Translations under genes and position numbers: made by a program
Part shown: piece after piece, positions 1 through 8,925 of the stretch
How the letters are laid out: each line of letters begins with the position of its first letter
Position numbering within the stretch: the first letter of the stretch is position 1
NCBI RefSeq assembly: GCF_000521215.1
Contig: NZ_KI928927.1
Location: 156,440-220,439 of the forward strand
DNA from: Labrenzia sp. DG1229
GTDB lineage: Bacteria; Pseudomonadota; Alphaproteobacteria; Rhizobiales; Stappiaceae
Reading direction: 5' to 3'
Length of the DNA: 64,000 bases
The notes under the pieces: model-generated
What the model was told of the DNA's origin: nothing
Databases searched by the model: none
Seen by the model: only the letters and a program-made list of their open reading frames with translations

Positions 1-159
1 ATCTCTTCAAAGGAACGCATTTGCCATGTCTCCGTTAAGTCTTTCCCGCTTTTAGTGTCTACCGGATTCCTGCCTGAGTTCACACTCGCAGAAGCAGGCA
101 CAGCAAGACAAGAAAGAATGAATGCTAGCGTCGGATCGGTCAGGCAGTTCTGCCGAGGC
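1..159. other. Left-edge stretch, no supported gene
   Basis: This is the downstream side of the minus-strand ABC permease. An ATP-binding subunit gene often follows such a permease, but none is readable here. A minus-strand ATG at 18-20 (reading MRSFEE to the edge), with GGAG 9 bases ahead of it, could begin a gene leaving the window. Six codons are too few to judge. Confidence 0.3.
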
Positions 160-966
160 TTACCGCCCCCCTATATCCTTCGACCGCTCGAACCTGCGCA
201 ACGCAAGGGAAAGCGTAATGGTCATCATCAGGTAGATCAGCGCGACGACATTGTAGGTCTCGAAGTAGCGGAAAGACCCGGCGGCGTAGACCTTGCCAAG
301 CTGGGTGATGTCGGCGACGCCGAGAACGGAAACCAGCGAACTGTCCTTGATCATGGCAACAAAGTCGTTACCGAGCGGCGGCAGGATCGTCTTGAGCGCC
401 TGGGGGAAGATGATCAGGCGAAACCGAAGCCACCTGTTCATGCCAAGCGCTTCCGCCGCCTCGATCTGGCCCTTGTCGACGGCCTGTATCCCGGCGCGGA
501 AAACTTCTGCGATAAATGCGGAGTATCCGATCATCAGGGCGACGATGGCGCGCCAGAGCAGGGGAAAGTCGCGGGTACGCATCGTGCCGGTACCAAGTGG
601 TTCCAGAACGGCATTGATGGCGGCAACTATCAGCGGCGTGCCAACAAAGGCGATATAGAGCAGCAGGACGATGATCGGCAGACCACGCACTACCTCGACG
701 TAAAACCTTGCACTTTGGCGCAGGACGATCGAGCCGGAGAGAGAAGCAAGTGCCAGCAGCAGACCGATGACCGACGCCAGGAAAAACGCGACGAGCGTCA
801 CGAAAATGGTTAGTCCGACGCCTCGGGAAACCGTCGTCATGACTTGCGTATAAATTTCGTCGGTTCCGATCTGAAACAGGAGAAAAACCGCAATAGCGCT
901 GGCGGCAACGAGCCAATAAGGAAAATCCTGTTGCGGGGATACCGTTGAAGTCTTTTTTCGGAACAT
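160..966 (-). CDS. Polar amino-acid ABC transporter permease (HisMQ type)
   Basis: Inner-membrane permease of a polar amino-acid uptake ABC importer. The 268-residue protein has about five hydrophobic segments (near residues 18-33, 49-76, 95-120, 137-160 and 237-256). It carries the cytoplasmic EAA loop at 169-190 (EAAEALGMNRW, then IIFPQA), where the ATPase subunit docks. It lies 150 bases downstream of a matching periplasmic binding-protein gene on the same strand, so the two are probably co-transcribed. The ATPase partner is not visible in the 159 bases beyond it, so it must lie outside the window or elsewhere. The amino acid carried cannot be told from sequence. No strong ribosome site precedes the ATG at 966. 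Confidence 0.9.
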   Translation of the reverse strand: MFRKKTSTVSPQQDFPYWLVAASAIAVFLLFQIGTDEIYTQVMTTVSRGVGLTIFVTLVAFFLASVIGLLLALASLSGSIVLRQSARFYVEVVRGLPIIVLLLYIAFVGTPLIVAAINAVLEPLGTGTMRTRDFPLLWRAIVALMIGYSAFIAEVFRAGIQAVDKGQIEAAEALGMNRWLRFRLIIFPQALKTILPPLGNDFVAMIKDSSLVSVLGVADITQLGKVYAAGSFRYFETYNVVALIYLMMTITLSLALRRFERSKDIGGR

Positions 967-1116
967 GTCGGTGTCTTGTGTCGGTCGCTGGGTCGGGACG
1001 CCCCGCAGTCAGGTAAGGATACGTAACTTCGAAAAGAAAGTGGCCGGTGCCGGGCGCTGTCCCGATACCGGCCACGTGGCAGCTTGTCCATCCGTCGGGA
1101 GACGGTTCGGAACCTG

Positions 1117-1917
1117 TTACTGGGCGGCCTTGTAGTCGAAAAACCATTTCTTGTTCAGCGCATCCAGCGTGCCGTCTTCCCGCATGCTGGCAATCGCTGC
1201 ATTGAACGGTGCGATCAGTTCGGAACCCTTGGGGAAGATGAAACCGAAATCCTCCGTACCCATCGGATCGCCGATCAGTTTGAACGTGTCCGGGTTGGCA
1301 TTGACGTAGCCCTGGCCACCGGTGCTGTCGGTCAGAACCAGATCAACATCACCTATCTTGAGCGCCTGCACGGCAGCTCCGAATGTTTCGAAGAGTTTGA
1401 TGCGTTGATTGTTTTCATCGCCGTCGAGAACTTCGTAGACTGTAACGTAGAACGGGGTCGTACCCGGTTGCGCGCCGGCCAGGAAATCGTCATTGGCCCC
1501 AAAGCCCTCGGGATCTGTGAAACGGTCCTCGTCGGCGCGTACCAGCATGAACATTTCCGAACGCATGTAGGGGTCGGAAAAGGCAACTTTTTCGGCCCGG
1601 TCTTCGCGGATGGTGATGCCGTTCATGGCCAGATCGTATTCACCGGCCGACACCGCAGGGATCATGGCATCCCAGCTGACATTCTCGAATTCGACGTTCA
1701 TGTTCAGCCGCTTGGCGATCTCTGCGATCGCCTCGTATTCCCAGCCGCCGGCCTGACCTGTCTTTGGATCGACGAACTGAAGCGGCGGATAGGTGTTCTC
1801 CGAAGCAATGACGACCTCCCGGCCACCAAGATCGGGGAGTTCGGCTGCAACCGCTGCAAAACCGGTCCCAATCAATGAGGATACAGCAACCGCAAGGTTC
1901 AAAAGGATACGTTTCAT
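1117..1917 (-). CDS. Amino-acid ABC transporter substrate-binding protein
   Basis: Periplasmic solute receptor of family 3 (SBP_bac_3/PBPb), 266 residues. A Sec signal peptide covers about residues 1-25, ending VAA before ELPD. The mature part opens with [16 protein letters not shown] and has the family stretch [15 protein letters not shown] followed by [20 protein letters not shown]. These are the ligand-cleft segments of polar amino-acid receptors. It sits just upstream of the permease gene on the same strand, so the pair forms the import system. Ligand specificity is not predictable here. The 3' end is followed by 150 bases before the permease start, with no obvious terminator. Confidence 0.9.
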   Translation of the reverse strand: MKRILLNLAVAVSSLIGTGFAAVAAELPDLGGREVVIASENTYPPLQFVDPKTGQAGGWEYEAIAEIAKRLNMNVEFENVSWDAMIPAVSAGEYDLAMNGITIREDRAEKVAFSDPYMRSEMFMLVRADEDRFTDPEGFGANDDFLAGAQPGTTPFYVTVYEVLDGDENNQRIKLFETFGAAVQALKIGDVDLVLTDSTGGQGYVNANPDTFKLIGDPMGTEDFGFIFPKGSELIAPFNAAIASMREDGTLDALNKKWFFDYKAAQ

Positions 1918-2214
1918 GGGAAGCTCCTAGTCAGAATTTGCAAGGATAGTATCGGCATTAGGTGTATCGGAAAAGGCTGTTCCTGCGCGCGCTTGGTTCC
2001 AAGATTGCGGGATGGCGTCAGTCGTTTGTAACTTGGTCGGTTTTGAGCCCGGCGTGTTGAGTGACGTCATGCCGCGTGCTGCTTTTGACCGTTAAAAAGT
2101 CAGGTGCAGAAATTTTCTCTCTGTGAAAAAAAATTCAAAAACTCCGGTTGGATCTATTGACCCGGACGCTGCAAGGCGGGACTGTGCCCCCATAACAACA
2201 ATAAGGAGACAGTT

Positions 2215-3726
2215 ATGTCCAATTTGATCAATGGCGATATTCCAACGGGAAAACGGCGCGTCAGGCTTGCGCCGTCCCATCCGCTTGAAGTTTTTACAGA
2301 CGCGGAAAAAGCGGTCGATCGTCTGATTGAAATCTTCGAAGCGAACACGGCTTTTTTGCGTTCGCGTTTCAACGATCTTCTCGAGGGCCAGGAATTTGAC
2401 GAGCGGGTGAGGGCTTTTTATCCGCAGGTCAGGATCGTGACAGACAGTCATGTCCGTCTGGACAGCCGCCTGTCCTACGGTTTCGTGTCGGGCCCGGGGA
2501 CGCATGCTTCCACGATCACACGTCCGGATCTCTTCCGTAACTATCTGCATAGCCAGTTGTCGCTTCTCATGAAGAACCACGACGTGCCGATCCTTGTCGG
2601 CGATAGCGAGATGCCCATCCCGCTTCATTTTGCATTCTATGACGGGACCCATGTGGAGGGGGGCGCTGCGGCCGCCAATCTGACCCGGCCTCTGGCCGAT
2701 ATCTTCGATCTGCCGGATCTGACCGTGATGGACGATTCCATTGCCAACGGGACCTATGAACCGGTTGACGGTATTATGCCTCTGGCTTCGTTTACCGCCC
2801 CGCGCGTCGACTATTCTCTGCACAGGTTGCAGCACTATACGGCGACAGCCGCGGAGCATTTCCAGAACTATGTGCTCTTTACCAATTATCAGTTCTATAT
2901 CGATGAATTCTGCCGCATGTCGCATGAACTTCTGGCAGATCCGGACAGCGGCTACGAAGCTTTCGTGGCGCCGGGCAATCTGATCACGCAAGCCGGCGAG
3001 ACCGAACCGTCCTGTGGCACGGAACTTTCCAAGCTGCCCCAGATGCCTGCCTACCACCTGAAAAGGGCGGATGGCAGCGGCATTACCATGGTCAATATCG
3101 GCGTCGGTCCGTCGAATGCCAAGACAATCACCGATCATGTCGCAGTTCTCCGGCCGCATGTCTGGTTGATGCTCGGTCATTGTGCCGGCCTCAGGAACAG
3201 CCAGACACTTGGAGACTATGTGCTGGCGCACGGTTATGTCCGTGACGACAATGTCCTGGACCAGGATCTGCCGACCTGGGTGCCGATCCCGCCACTGGCC
3301 GAAGTTCAGGTCGCATTGGAGGACGCCGTGGCGGAAGTTACGGGCATCGACGGCTACGACCTGAAGAAATTGATGCGAACCGGAACAGTGGTGTCCCTCG
3401 ACAACCGGAACTGGGAACTGTGGGACCAGTCCGAACTGGTCAAGCGATTTTCCCAGTCCCGAGCTATCGCGCTTGATATGGAATCAGCCACGATCGCGGC
3501 CAACGGTTTCCGATTCCGCGTCCCGTATGGCACATTGCTTTGCATCTCCGACAAGCCGCTTCATGGCGAACTGAAACTACCTGGCATGGCAACGGACTTT
3601 TATAAGCGTCAGGTTGCCCAGCACCTTCAGATCGGCATCAGGTCCGTGGAAAAAATGCGTAACATGACGGCGGAAAGGCTGCATTCCCGAAAACTCCGGA
3701 GCTTTGCGGAAACTGCGTTTCAGTAA
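2215..3726 (+). CDS. amn: AMP nucleosidase
   Basis: Hydrolyses AMP to adenine and ribose 5-phosphate (EC 3.2.2.4), controlling adenylate pools in the cytosol. The 503 residues match the length of bacterial Amn proteins (E. coli about 484). The N-terminal regulatory region holds YPQVRIVTDSHVRLDSRLSYG. The C-terminal nucleoside-phosphorylase-like domain ends in the characteristic CISDKPLHGELKLPGMA, with the probable catalytic Asp at residue 446. AAGGAG lies about 6 bases before the ATG, which fixes the start. The gene is divergent from the ABC receptor gene and convergent with bfr. The 297-base upstream gap contains no clear operator. Confidence 0.95.
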   Translation: MSNLINGDIPTGKRRVRLAPSHPLEVFTDAEKAVDRLIEIFEANTAFLRSRFNDLLEGQEFDERVRAFYPQVRIVTDSHVRLDSRLSYGFVSGPGTHASTITRPDLFRNYLHSQLSLLMKNHDVPILVGDSEMPIPLHFAFYDGTHVEGGAAAANLTRPLADIFDLPDLTVMDDSIANGTYEPVDGIMPLASFTAPRVDYSLHRLQHYTATAAEHFQNYVLFTNYQFYIDEFCRMSHELLADPDSGYEAFVAPGNLITQAGETEPSCGTELSKLPQMPAYHLKRADGSGITMVNIGVGPSNAKTITDHVAVLRPHVWLMLGHCAGLRNSQTLGDYVLAHGYVRDDNVLDQDLPTWVPIPPLAEVQVALEDAVAEVTGIDGYDLKKLMRTGTVVSLDNRNWELWDQSELVKRFSQSRAIALDMESATIAANGFRFRVPYGTLLCISDKPLHGELKLPGMATDFYKRQVAQHLQIGIRSVEKMRNMTAERLHSRKLRSFAETAFQ

Positions 3727-3798
3727 ACTGCCGGTCGTTAGACAGCTGTCTTCGATAGGTGAATTTTTCGGCAAGACATGAGTGCCCGGAAGGCTAAC

Positions 3799-3824
3799 AA
3801 AAAAAGCGCGGCCCGGAGCCGCGC
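3799..3824 (-). terminator. Rho-independent terminator of bfr
   Basis: GCGCGGC (3806-3812) and GCCGCGC (3818-3824) form a perfect 7-bp stem around a CCGGA loop. The A-run to its left reads as a U-run on the minus strand, so it suits the 3' end of bfr, whose stop is 29 bases away. Confidence 0.8.
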
Positions 3825-3852
3825 TTGATGACTTTCCGATGAACAGAAGGGC

Positions 3853-4338
3853 TTATTCAGCCTCATCTGCCGGCGCCGCATTCAGCATGCCGTAGCGCTC
3901 TTCACCGATTTTCCCGAGAAGTTCCAGCTGTGTTTCGAGGAAATCGATGTGCCCTTCCTCGTCGGCCAGAAGCTCTTCGAACAGGCCCATGGATACATAG
4001 TCACCTTCATCTCGGCAGATGTCGCGCGACGTTTTGTAAGACGCGCGGGCTTCGTATTCGCCTGCAAGATCGGATTCCAGAACTTCCTTGACGTTCTGGC
4101 CGATGCGCAATGGTGCAACCTTCTGCATGTTCGGGTGACCTTCCAGGAAAATGATCCTGTCGGTCAGCTTGTCTGCATGCTGCATTTCCTCGATCGATTC
4201 CTCGCGCTCTTTTTTCGCAAGGCGCGTGAAACCCCAGTCGTTCAAGAGGCGGTAGTGCAGCCAGTACTGGTTGATCGCGCCGAGTTCCAGAAACAGTGCT
4301 TCGTTCAGGCGCTCGATGACTTTTTCACTTCCCTTCAT
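3853..4338 (-). CDS. bfr: Bacterioferritin
   Basis: Iron-storage ferritin that oxidises Fe(II) and stores Fe(III) in a 24-mer shell with haem at subunit interfaces. The 161 residues have every ferroxidase ligand at standard positions: E18, E51, H54, E94, E127 and H130. Met52, the haem axial ligand, is present, so this is a true haem Bfr and not a Dps or non-haem ferritin. GGAGAGG precedes the ATG at 4338. Two Irr-type boxes lie 34-74 bases upstream, suggesting repression under iron limitation. No bfd (ferredoxin) gene is adjacent. Confidence 0.96.
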   Translation of the reverse strand: MKGSEKVIERLNEALFLELGAINQYWLHYRLLNDWGFTRLAKKEREESIEEMQHADKLTDRIIFLEGHPNMQKVAPLRIGQNVKEVLESDLAGEYEARASYKTSRDICRDEGDYVSMGLFEELLADEEGHIDFLETQLELLGKIGEERYGMLNAAPADEAE

Positions 4339-4371
4339 GCCAACCTCTCCTTGGAGCCTAAAATGCGATAG

Positions 4372-4388
4372 TTTAGAATTATTCTAGA
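4372..4388. promoter_or_regulatory. Irr-type iron control element 1
   Basis: TTTAGAA-TTA-TTCTAGA fits the rhizobial ICE consensus TTTAGAA-N3-TTCTAAA at 13 of 14 fixed bases. It lies 34 bases upstream of the bfr start. Irr repression of bfr is known from other alphaproteobacteria; its operation here is inferred. Confidence 0.75.
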
Positions 4389-4395
4389 AAGCCTT

Positions 4396-4412
4396 CTTAG
4401 AATAGTTCTACA
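4396..4412. promoter_or_regulatory. Irr-type iron control element 2
   Basis: CTTAGAA-TAG-TTCTACA is a second, weaker match (12 of 14) to the same consensus. It starts 24 bases from the first copy, so the bfr promoter carries two boxes. Confidence 0.6.
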
Positions 4413-4533
4413 TTGTGTGTCCAGCGCTAGTTCACAAAAGTACGAACTTTTTTCAATGCGTTTTCTTCCAGTCAACGGTGCATTTTACAATGCCAGCCAA
4501 CCGCTATCGAGCGCTATCGACAAACCTACCACC

Positions 4534-4564
4534 AAAAAAAGCGCGGCCTCCTGAGAGGCCGCGC
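4534..4564 (-). terminator. Rho-independent terminator of the fasciclin gene
   Basis: GCGCGGCCTC (4541-4550) and GAGGCCGCGC (4555-4564) form a perfect 10-bp stem with a CTGA loop. Seven A's to its left become the U-run on the minus strand. Confidence 0.88.
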
Positions 4565-4610
4565 GGACAGAGGGTACATGATGGGGCCGAATGTGTACCC
4601 TTCTGAGATG

Positions 4611-5093
4611 TCAGGACTTCGGCAGGATGACTGCGTCAATCACGTGGATGACACCGTTGGAAGTCTCAATATCGGCTGTCACAACCTTCGCACCATCGAC
4701 CTTGACGCCGTCGGTTGCGTCCACGGAGATCTTGTCACCCTGAACCGAAGCGACTTCAGCTTTCTTGCCTGCGATATCAGAGGACATCACTTTTCCCGGG
4801 ACGACGTGATAGGTCAGGATAGCAACAAGCTGATCCTTGTTTTCAGGCTTCAGAAGGTTCTCGACTGTACCTTCCGGCAGCGCCGCGAAAGCTTCGTCCG
4901 TCGGCGCAAAAACGGTGAAGGGGCCTTCACCTTTCAAGGTTTCGACCAATCCTGCAGCCTGGACAGCATCAACGAGGGTGTTGAACGAACCGGCTCCGAC
5001 TGCCGTGTCGACAATGTCCTTTTCACCGGCTTTTGCAACGGACAGCGGCACGACAAGAAGAAGTGCAAAAACGAGGTTCTGTATCAGTTTCAT
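4611..5093 (-). CDS. Secreted fasciclin (FAS1) domain protein
   Basis: A small exported adhesion-type protein of 160 residues: a signal peptide over about residues 1-22 (cleavage near AKA/GEK) and one FAS1 domain. The two conserved FAS1 boxes are clear: H1 as [15 protein letters not shown] and H2 near the C-terminus as [12 protein letters not shown]. Single-domain FAS1 proteins are common in alphaproteobacteria and are linked to surface attachment or symbiosis, but the role here is unknown. It stands alone, with its own terminator downstream and a long palindrome 42-64 bases upstream of the start. Confidence 0.9.
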   Translation of the reverse strand: MKLIQNLVFALLLVVPLSVAKAGEKDIVDTAVGAGSFNTLVDAVQAAGLVETLKGEGPFTVFAPTDEAFAALPEGTVENLLKPENKDQLVAILTYHVVPGKVMSSDIAGKKAEVASVQGDKISVDATDGVKVDGAKVVTADIETSNGVIHVIDAVILPKS

Positions 5094-5134
5094 GACTAGC
5101 TCCCGAAATTAGGTCACAGGCAAGGGTTCGCCGT

Positions 5135-5157
5135 CTTGGAAAAAGATCTTTTCCAAG
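5135..5157. promoter_or_regulatory. 23-base palindrome upstream of the fasciclin gene
   Basis: CTTGGAAAA (5135-5143) and TTTTCCAAG (5149-5157) are perfect inverted 9-mers around AGATC. It lies in the promoter or leader of the minus-strand fasciclin gene and could be an operator or a leader hairpin. No regulator is identified. Confidence 0.5.
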
Positions 5158-5803
5158 TCGATTCAAAAGGTTGCTTGAATGCCTGTGTCGCCGGGTCTAC
5201 GCTTGGTTCTCCAGAATGGATGAGGAAAAAGTGATCCCGGATTTACACGCTCCGGCAAGTGATCCAACTGCACTGCTTTCACGTGGTGGGCGATTTGATT
5301 CTGATCAAACGCTACAGGAAACTCCTCATGTTGTTCAGCATGCCGAACCTCGGTGCGCGCTATTGGTCTTCCGCCTCAACAAGGCTCATTCCGGTCAGGG
5401 CAACCAAGATGCGGAGGCACATACCACCCGCATCGGCAACACGGCATAAGCGCCGGCGACCTTCACAAAACGACGTTCCGGGTTTGAGCTGCGGCCTTCC
5501 GCAAGTCTGCCAGGCTCCCGGATCAGACCCGGAACGGCGCTTGCGCAAAAGATTTGAGTGCGCGGCCCTGATGCCGGGATGCGCGGGACAAGGCTGCCAA
5601 GAGTGATCTTCAACCCGCTGTCTTCACTCTCGTCTTGAAACGCAGTTCATGTTTGAAGTCTTTTGTGCTTGGTCCGGGGTTTGACGTCTGAAAGCGAATT
5701 GTTAGTATCCGCAAAGGCACTGCCCTGAACAGCGATGAACGGCCTTGACGACCAGCACCGTCCGGAGCAAACGCGCAACTCGCATTTGAAACAGAGGGAT
5801 GCC
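5158..5803. other. Gene-free stretch before the VOC gene
   Basis: About 650 bases with only short unconvincing frames: no ribosome site and no family resemblance. It contains an imperfectly spaced inverted pair, CGTTCCGGGT (5474-5483) and ACCCGGAACG (5527-5536), which could form a long-loop stem. Nothing else is recognised. It could hold a decayed gene or a regulatory RNA. Confidence 0.4.
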
Positions 5804-6190
5804 ATGCCTTCCGAACCATTCAATTCGCTCCGTCTCGGCCGCATCGCCGCAATGCTGCCTGTCAGTGATATCGAAAGATCATATCGGGTCTACAAGGACG
5901 TCTTCGGGCTCGAAAAGGTTTTTGAAAACGGTGACCCTGTCGGTTTCATGATATTGCAGAAGGACGAAGCGGAGCTGCATCTCACGCTTCAAAAAAATCA
6001 CAAGGCGGCCACTTTCAACGTGGCGCATATGCTGGTCTCGGATGCCACCGAAACCTACCAGAGGTGCCAGGATCATAGATTGCGCATCATCAAGCGGCTT
6101 CAGGACAAGGACTATGGCCTGCGCGCGTTCGTCTTTGCTGATCCCGATGGCAACAGGATCGATGTAGGGGAACCGATCTCGCCGCTGTGA
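5804..6190 (+). CDS. VOC-fold protein (glyoxalase/bleomycin-resistance superfamily)
   Basis: A 128-residue single-domain protein of the vicinal oxygen chelate fold. It opens with AAMLPVSDIERSYRVYKDVFG and ends with FVFADPDGNRIDVGEPI, the two hallmark segments of this superfamily. Internal DEAELHLTLQK supplies the usual mid-domain Glu/His metal-ligand candidates. The substrate is unknown; members range from glyoxalases to antibiotic-binding proteins. I start it at the ATG at 5804, preceded by AGAGGG, and not at the longer reading from 5735, whose extra residues look non-coding. It is convergent with mutY, 17 bases away. Confidence 0.8.
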   Translation: MPSEPFNSLRLGRIAAMLPVSDIERSYRVYKDVFGLEKVFENGDPVGFMILQKDEAELHLTLQKNHKAATFNVAHMLVSDATETYQRCQDHRLRIIKRLQDKDYGLRAFVFADPDGNRIDVGEPISPL

Positions 6191-6207
6191 CGCCGTGAAG
6201 TCTCGAT

Positions 6208-7275
6208 CTAGTCGAGCGCTGCTGACAGCACCTTCCGCATCACTGTCGGCAGCGCTTCCTCGTCGAGAGCAGCGGCCGGAGACCACCAGGCTCCTTCGAC
6301 CATACGAAGGATGTCCTGAGGTGCGTGTGCTCGGAAGACCGTCAGCCGTAGATGAAAATGCGTAAAGGTGTGTTTCACCACGCCGACGCATATTCGCCAC
6401 TCGGAAGGGAAGGGGACATGTGCCTGCGCGCCCGAAACGTCGAAAGTTTCCGACCAGTCCGTGCCGGGGACCTCCGTCATGCCGCCCAGCAACCCCCTTG
6501 GTGGCCGGCGGCGCAAAAGGATAGCTCCGGTCTCCCGGTCGATGGCCACGAAGGCAGCTCCATACCGGGTCGGCTTTTCTTTCTTTGGCGCTTTTCTGGG
6601 CAAGGATTCAGCCATGACGGAATTCTGCACCTTGCAATCGCTCATCCAGGGGCAAAGACCGCAGGCCGGTCGCTTCGGCGTGCAGATCGTGGCTCCGAGG
6701 TCCATCACCGCCTGCGCAAAGTCGCCCGGCCGGTCCTGTGGTGTGAGCGTTGCCATCACGTCCCTGATTTGCGTCTTTGCCTCGGGCAACGGAGTCTCGA
6801 TCTGTGTCAGTCGTGTCAGCACCCGCTCGACATTGCCGTCGACAACCGCCGCATGCCGGTCGAAGGCGATTGTCGCGATGGCGGCTGCCGTATACGGACC
6901 GATCCCGGGCAACTTGAGCAGGGCGTCCTCTGCGTCCGGAAACCGGCCAGCGTGGTCCCGGGCGACGGTGTCGGCGCATTTTTTCAAATTCCGTGCACGC
7001 GAATAATACCCCAGACCTGCCCAGGCCTTCATGACGTCTTCTTCATCTGCGGCGGCAAGGTCCTCAACGCTCGGCCAGGCATTGGTAAACTTTTCAAAGT
7101 AGTCCTTCACCGCCGCGACCGTGGTCTGCTGCAACATCACTTCGGACAGCCAGATCCGGTAAGGGTCGGGGATTTCGCCAAGTTTCCTGTCTTCCGGGGA
7201 AACGCGCCACGGCAGTCGTCTGGCGTGCCTGTCGTACCACCTCAGAAGCGATTGGTTTAGGGAAGCAGACCGCAT
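6208..7275 (-). CDS. mutY: A/G-specific adenine DNA glycosylase
   Basis: Removes adenine mispaired with 8-oxoguanine in base-excision repair. The 355 residues contain WLSEVMLQQTT (catalytic Glu45), the helix-hairpin-helix KLPGIGPYTAAAIATIAF (121-138), the catalytic Asp146 in VVDGNVERVL, and the [4Fe-4S] ligands C198, C205, C208 and C214 in the standard C-X6-C-X2-C-X5-C spacing. A C-terminal NUDIX-like domain for 8-oxoG recognition follows. The longer reading to 7311 adds 12 residues; I prefer the ATG at 7275, where MRSASLNQSLLRWYD gives the normal N-terminus. It is divergent from dciA. Confidence 0.96.
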   Translation of the reverse strand: MRSASLNQSLLRWYDRHARRLPWRVSPEDRKLGEIPDPYRIWLSEVMLQQTTVAAVKDYFEKFTNAWPSVEDLAAADEEDVMKAWAGLGYYSRARNLKKCADTVARDHAGRFPDAEDALLKLPGIGPYTAAAIATIAFDRHAAVVDGNVERVLTRLTQIETPLPEAKTQIRDVMATLTPQDRPGDFAQAVMDLGATICTPKRPACGLCPWMSDCKVQNSVMAESLPRKAPKKEKPTRYGAAFVAIDRETGAILLRRRPPRGLLGGMTEVPGTDWSETFDVSGAQAHVPFPSEWRICVGVVKHTFTHFHLRLTVFRAHAPQDILRMVEGAWWSPAAALDEEALPTVMRKVLSAALD

Positions 7276-7481
7276 GAGGATCAACGTGTACTCGCAGGTG
7301 AATTTGTGCATGCTATCTTGGATAGCCTGGGGACAACTTGGGTAGATTTGACTGCCTGGTGGGTGTCCATAAAGTAATCGTCGTCTTTTTGGCGTATTCT
7401 ATTGGGAAACGACATCATATTTCGTGAACCGTGCTCAATCGGTGCAATTTGGCGATCCGGATGAGGAAGTAGGTCATCAGC

Positions 7482-8009
7482 GTGGCAAAGGCAATTACGC
7501 AGCACAAGCCGAAAGAGGCGAAAATGCTTGCCGACCTCGTCGGCAAGGCGATGACGCCTGCGTGCCGCAAGCGGGGATTTGCCTCTGTCGACATTGTCAC
7601 CGCCTGGCCGGATATCGTTGGAGAGCGCTATGGCACGCGGGTTCTGCCCGACAAGCTGATCTGGCCGCGGCAGCCTGAACTGAGTGATCCGGAAAAACCG
7701 CCGCAGCCGGCGACGCTGGTGGTTCATACCGATGGTGCCACTGCCATGATGTTGTCCCATGACAGCGCCCAGGTAATCGAGCGGATAAATACGTTCTATG
7801 GCTGGGCGGCGATCGGCCGCATCAAGATCCTGCAGAAACCGGTGAGGACTAGGCAGACCGAGCAGCCTAAACCGCTGCGGTCTCTCACGGAGCGGGAAGA
7901 GGAAAAGCTCGACAAAAGCCTGGAAGGTGTTGAGAACGACCGTTTGCGGGAAGCTTTGAAAAAGCTCGGCGCTCAGGTAATCGCAAAAGGCACGAACGAG
8001 GCGGCCTGA
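7482..8009 (+). CDS. DUF721 (DciA-like) protein
   Basis: A 175-residue protein of the DUF721 family. Bacterial members include DciA, which helps load replicative helicase DnaB in species lacking DnaC. The family part is seen from about residue 12 on: MLADLVGKAMTPACRKRGF, then VTAWPDIVGERYG, then VVHTDGATAMMLSHDSAQVIERIN. A charged C-terminal tail (KPLRSLTEREEEKLDKSLEG) follows. The start is a GTG at 7482. Order mutY-DUF721-dsbA-smc is conserved in rhizobia. A helicase-loading role is family inference only. Confidence 0.8.
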   Translation: MAKAITQHKPKEAKMLADLVGKAMTPACRKRGFASVDIVTAWPDIVGERYGTRVLPDKLIWPRQPELSDPEKPPQPATLVVHTDGATAMMLSHDSAQVIERINTFYGWAAIGRIKILQKPVRTRQTEQPKPLRSLTEREEEKLDKSLEGVENDRLREALKKLGAQVIAKGTNEAA

Positions 8010-8202
8010 TACACCACGTGTGTTGGCGCGTTCGCAAGCGATAACAAAGCAATAACATCATCGTGAAACAAACAGTTGAGGAGTCCTCTCTCCTGCCACA
8101 TTTGATAAGCGTTGTTGACGCCGGCTGCCCGAAGGGGCAAATGAAGCAACAGAATCAGCACCACCGCGTGCAGTGCGTAGAAACAGTGACAGGACGACCC
8201 TC

Positions 8203-8838
8203 GTGACCCAGACCCGCAGACAGTTTCTCAAGACCACGGCTTTGACGGCCGCAGCGTTCAGTGTTGCAACAAGCGTTCCGGCGCTTGCGCAGTCGGTCGA
8301 TCCGGACAAGCTGAACGTACCGGGTCCGCTGGGCGACAAGGTTCTGGGTGAAGAAACCGCACCGGTCACGATTATTGAATATGCGTCCATGACCTGTGGA
8401 CATTGTGCAAACTTCCACGAACGCACTTGGAAGCCGCTCAAGGAACAGTACATCGACACAGGCAAGGTCCGCTTCGTTTTCCGCGAATTTCCGCTGGATC
8501 CGGTTGCGGCTGCCGCCTTCATGCTGGCCCGCTGCGCACCGGCTGAAAACTATTTCGAGATTGTGGATACAATGTTTGAAAACCAGCGCGCCTGGGCATT
8601 TACCGACAATCCGTACCAATCCCTGCTCGATTTTTCCAAACAGATCGGATTTACACAGGAGTCCTTCGAGGAATGCTTGACAAACCAGGGTCTGCTCGAC
8701 GCAGTTAATGCAGTGAGAGATCGTGCTGCGAACGAGTTCGGCGTGAACTCTACGCCGACATTCTTCATCAACGGCGCCAAGCACTCAGGGGCGATGTCGA
8801 TTGACGAGATGGGCAAGATCATCGAGGAAAACCTTTAA
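8203..8838 (+). CDS. DsbA-family thioredoxin-fold protein with Tat signal
   Basis: A periplasmic thiol-disulfide oxidoreductase of the DsbA/DSBA-like family, 211 residues from the GTG at 8203. The N-terminus TRRQFLKTTALTAAAF is a twin-arginine signal (RR at 5-6) ending near ALAQ, unlike the Sec signals of most DsbA proteins. The redox motif is C65-G-H-C68 in EYASMTCGHCANFH. The cis-proline loop reads NSTPTFFING and a helical insert lies between. It is encoded between the DUF721 gene and smc on the same strand. The physiological client is unknown. A longer in-frame reading from 8173 would place the RR pair unusually deep, so GTG is preferred. Confidence 0.88.
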   Translation: MTQTRRQFLKTTALTAAAFSVATSVPALAQSVDPDKLNVPGPLGDKVLGEETAPVTIIEYASMTCGHCANFHERTWKPLKEQYIDTGKVRFVFREFPLDPVAAAAFMLARCAPAENYFEIVDTMFENQRAWAFTDNPYQSLLDFSKQIGFTQESFEECLTNQGLLDAVNAVRDRAANEFGVNSTPTFFINGAKHSGAMSIDEMGKIIEENL

Positions 8839-8925
8839 TCCGGCGGATTTTTCGCCGGGCGATGACGATTGCCTGGACCTGACATTGCCTTGTTCGGCGC
8901 TCGCCTCCCGGAGGTTTGAGCGCCG

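Noticed and set aside
55..813. 252-residue open frame on the plus strand opposite the ABC permease
   Set aside because: It is the antisense shadow of the permease: rich in Gln, Arg and Asp, with no family resemblance.
2092..3231. 379-residue minus-strand frame opposite amn
   Set aside because: Antisense shadow of a well-conserved gene; no ribosome site and odd composition.
5171..5613. Short frames in the gap before the VOC gene
   Set aside because: No start signal, no motif, overlapping in several frames; treated as non-coding.
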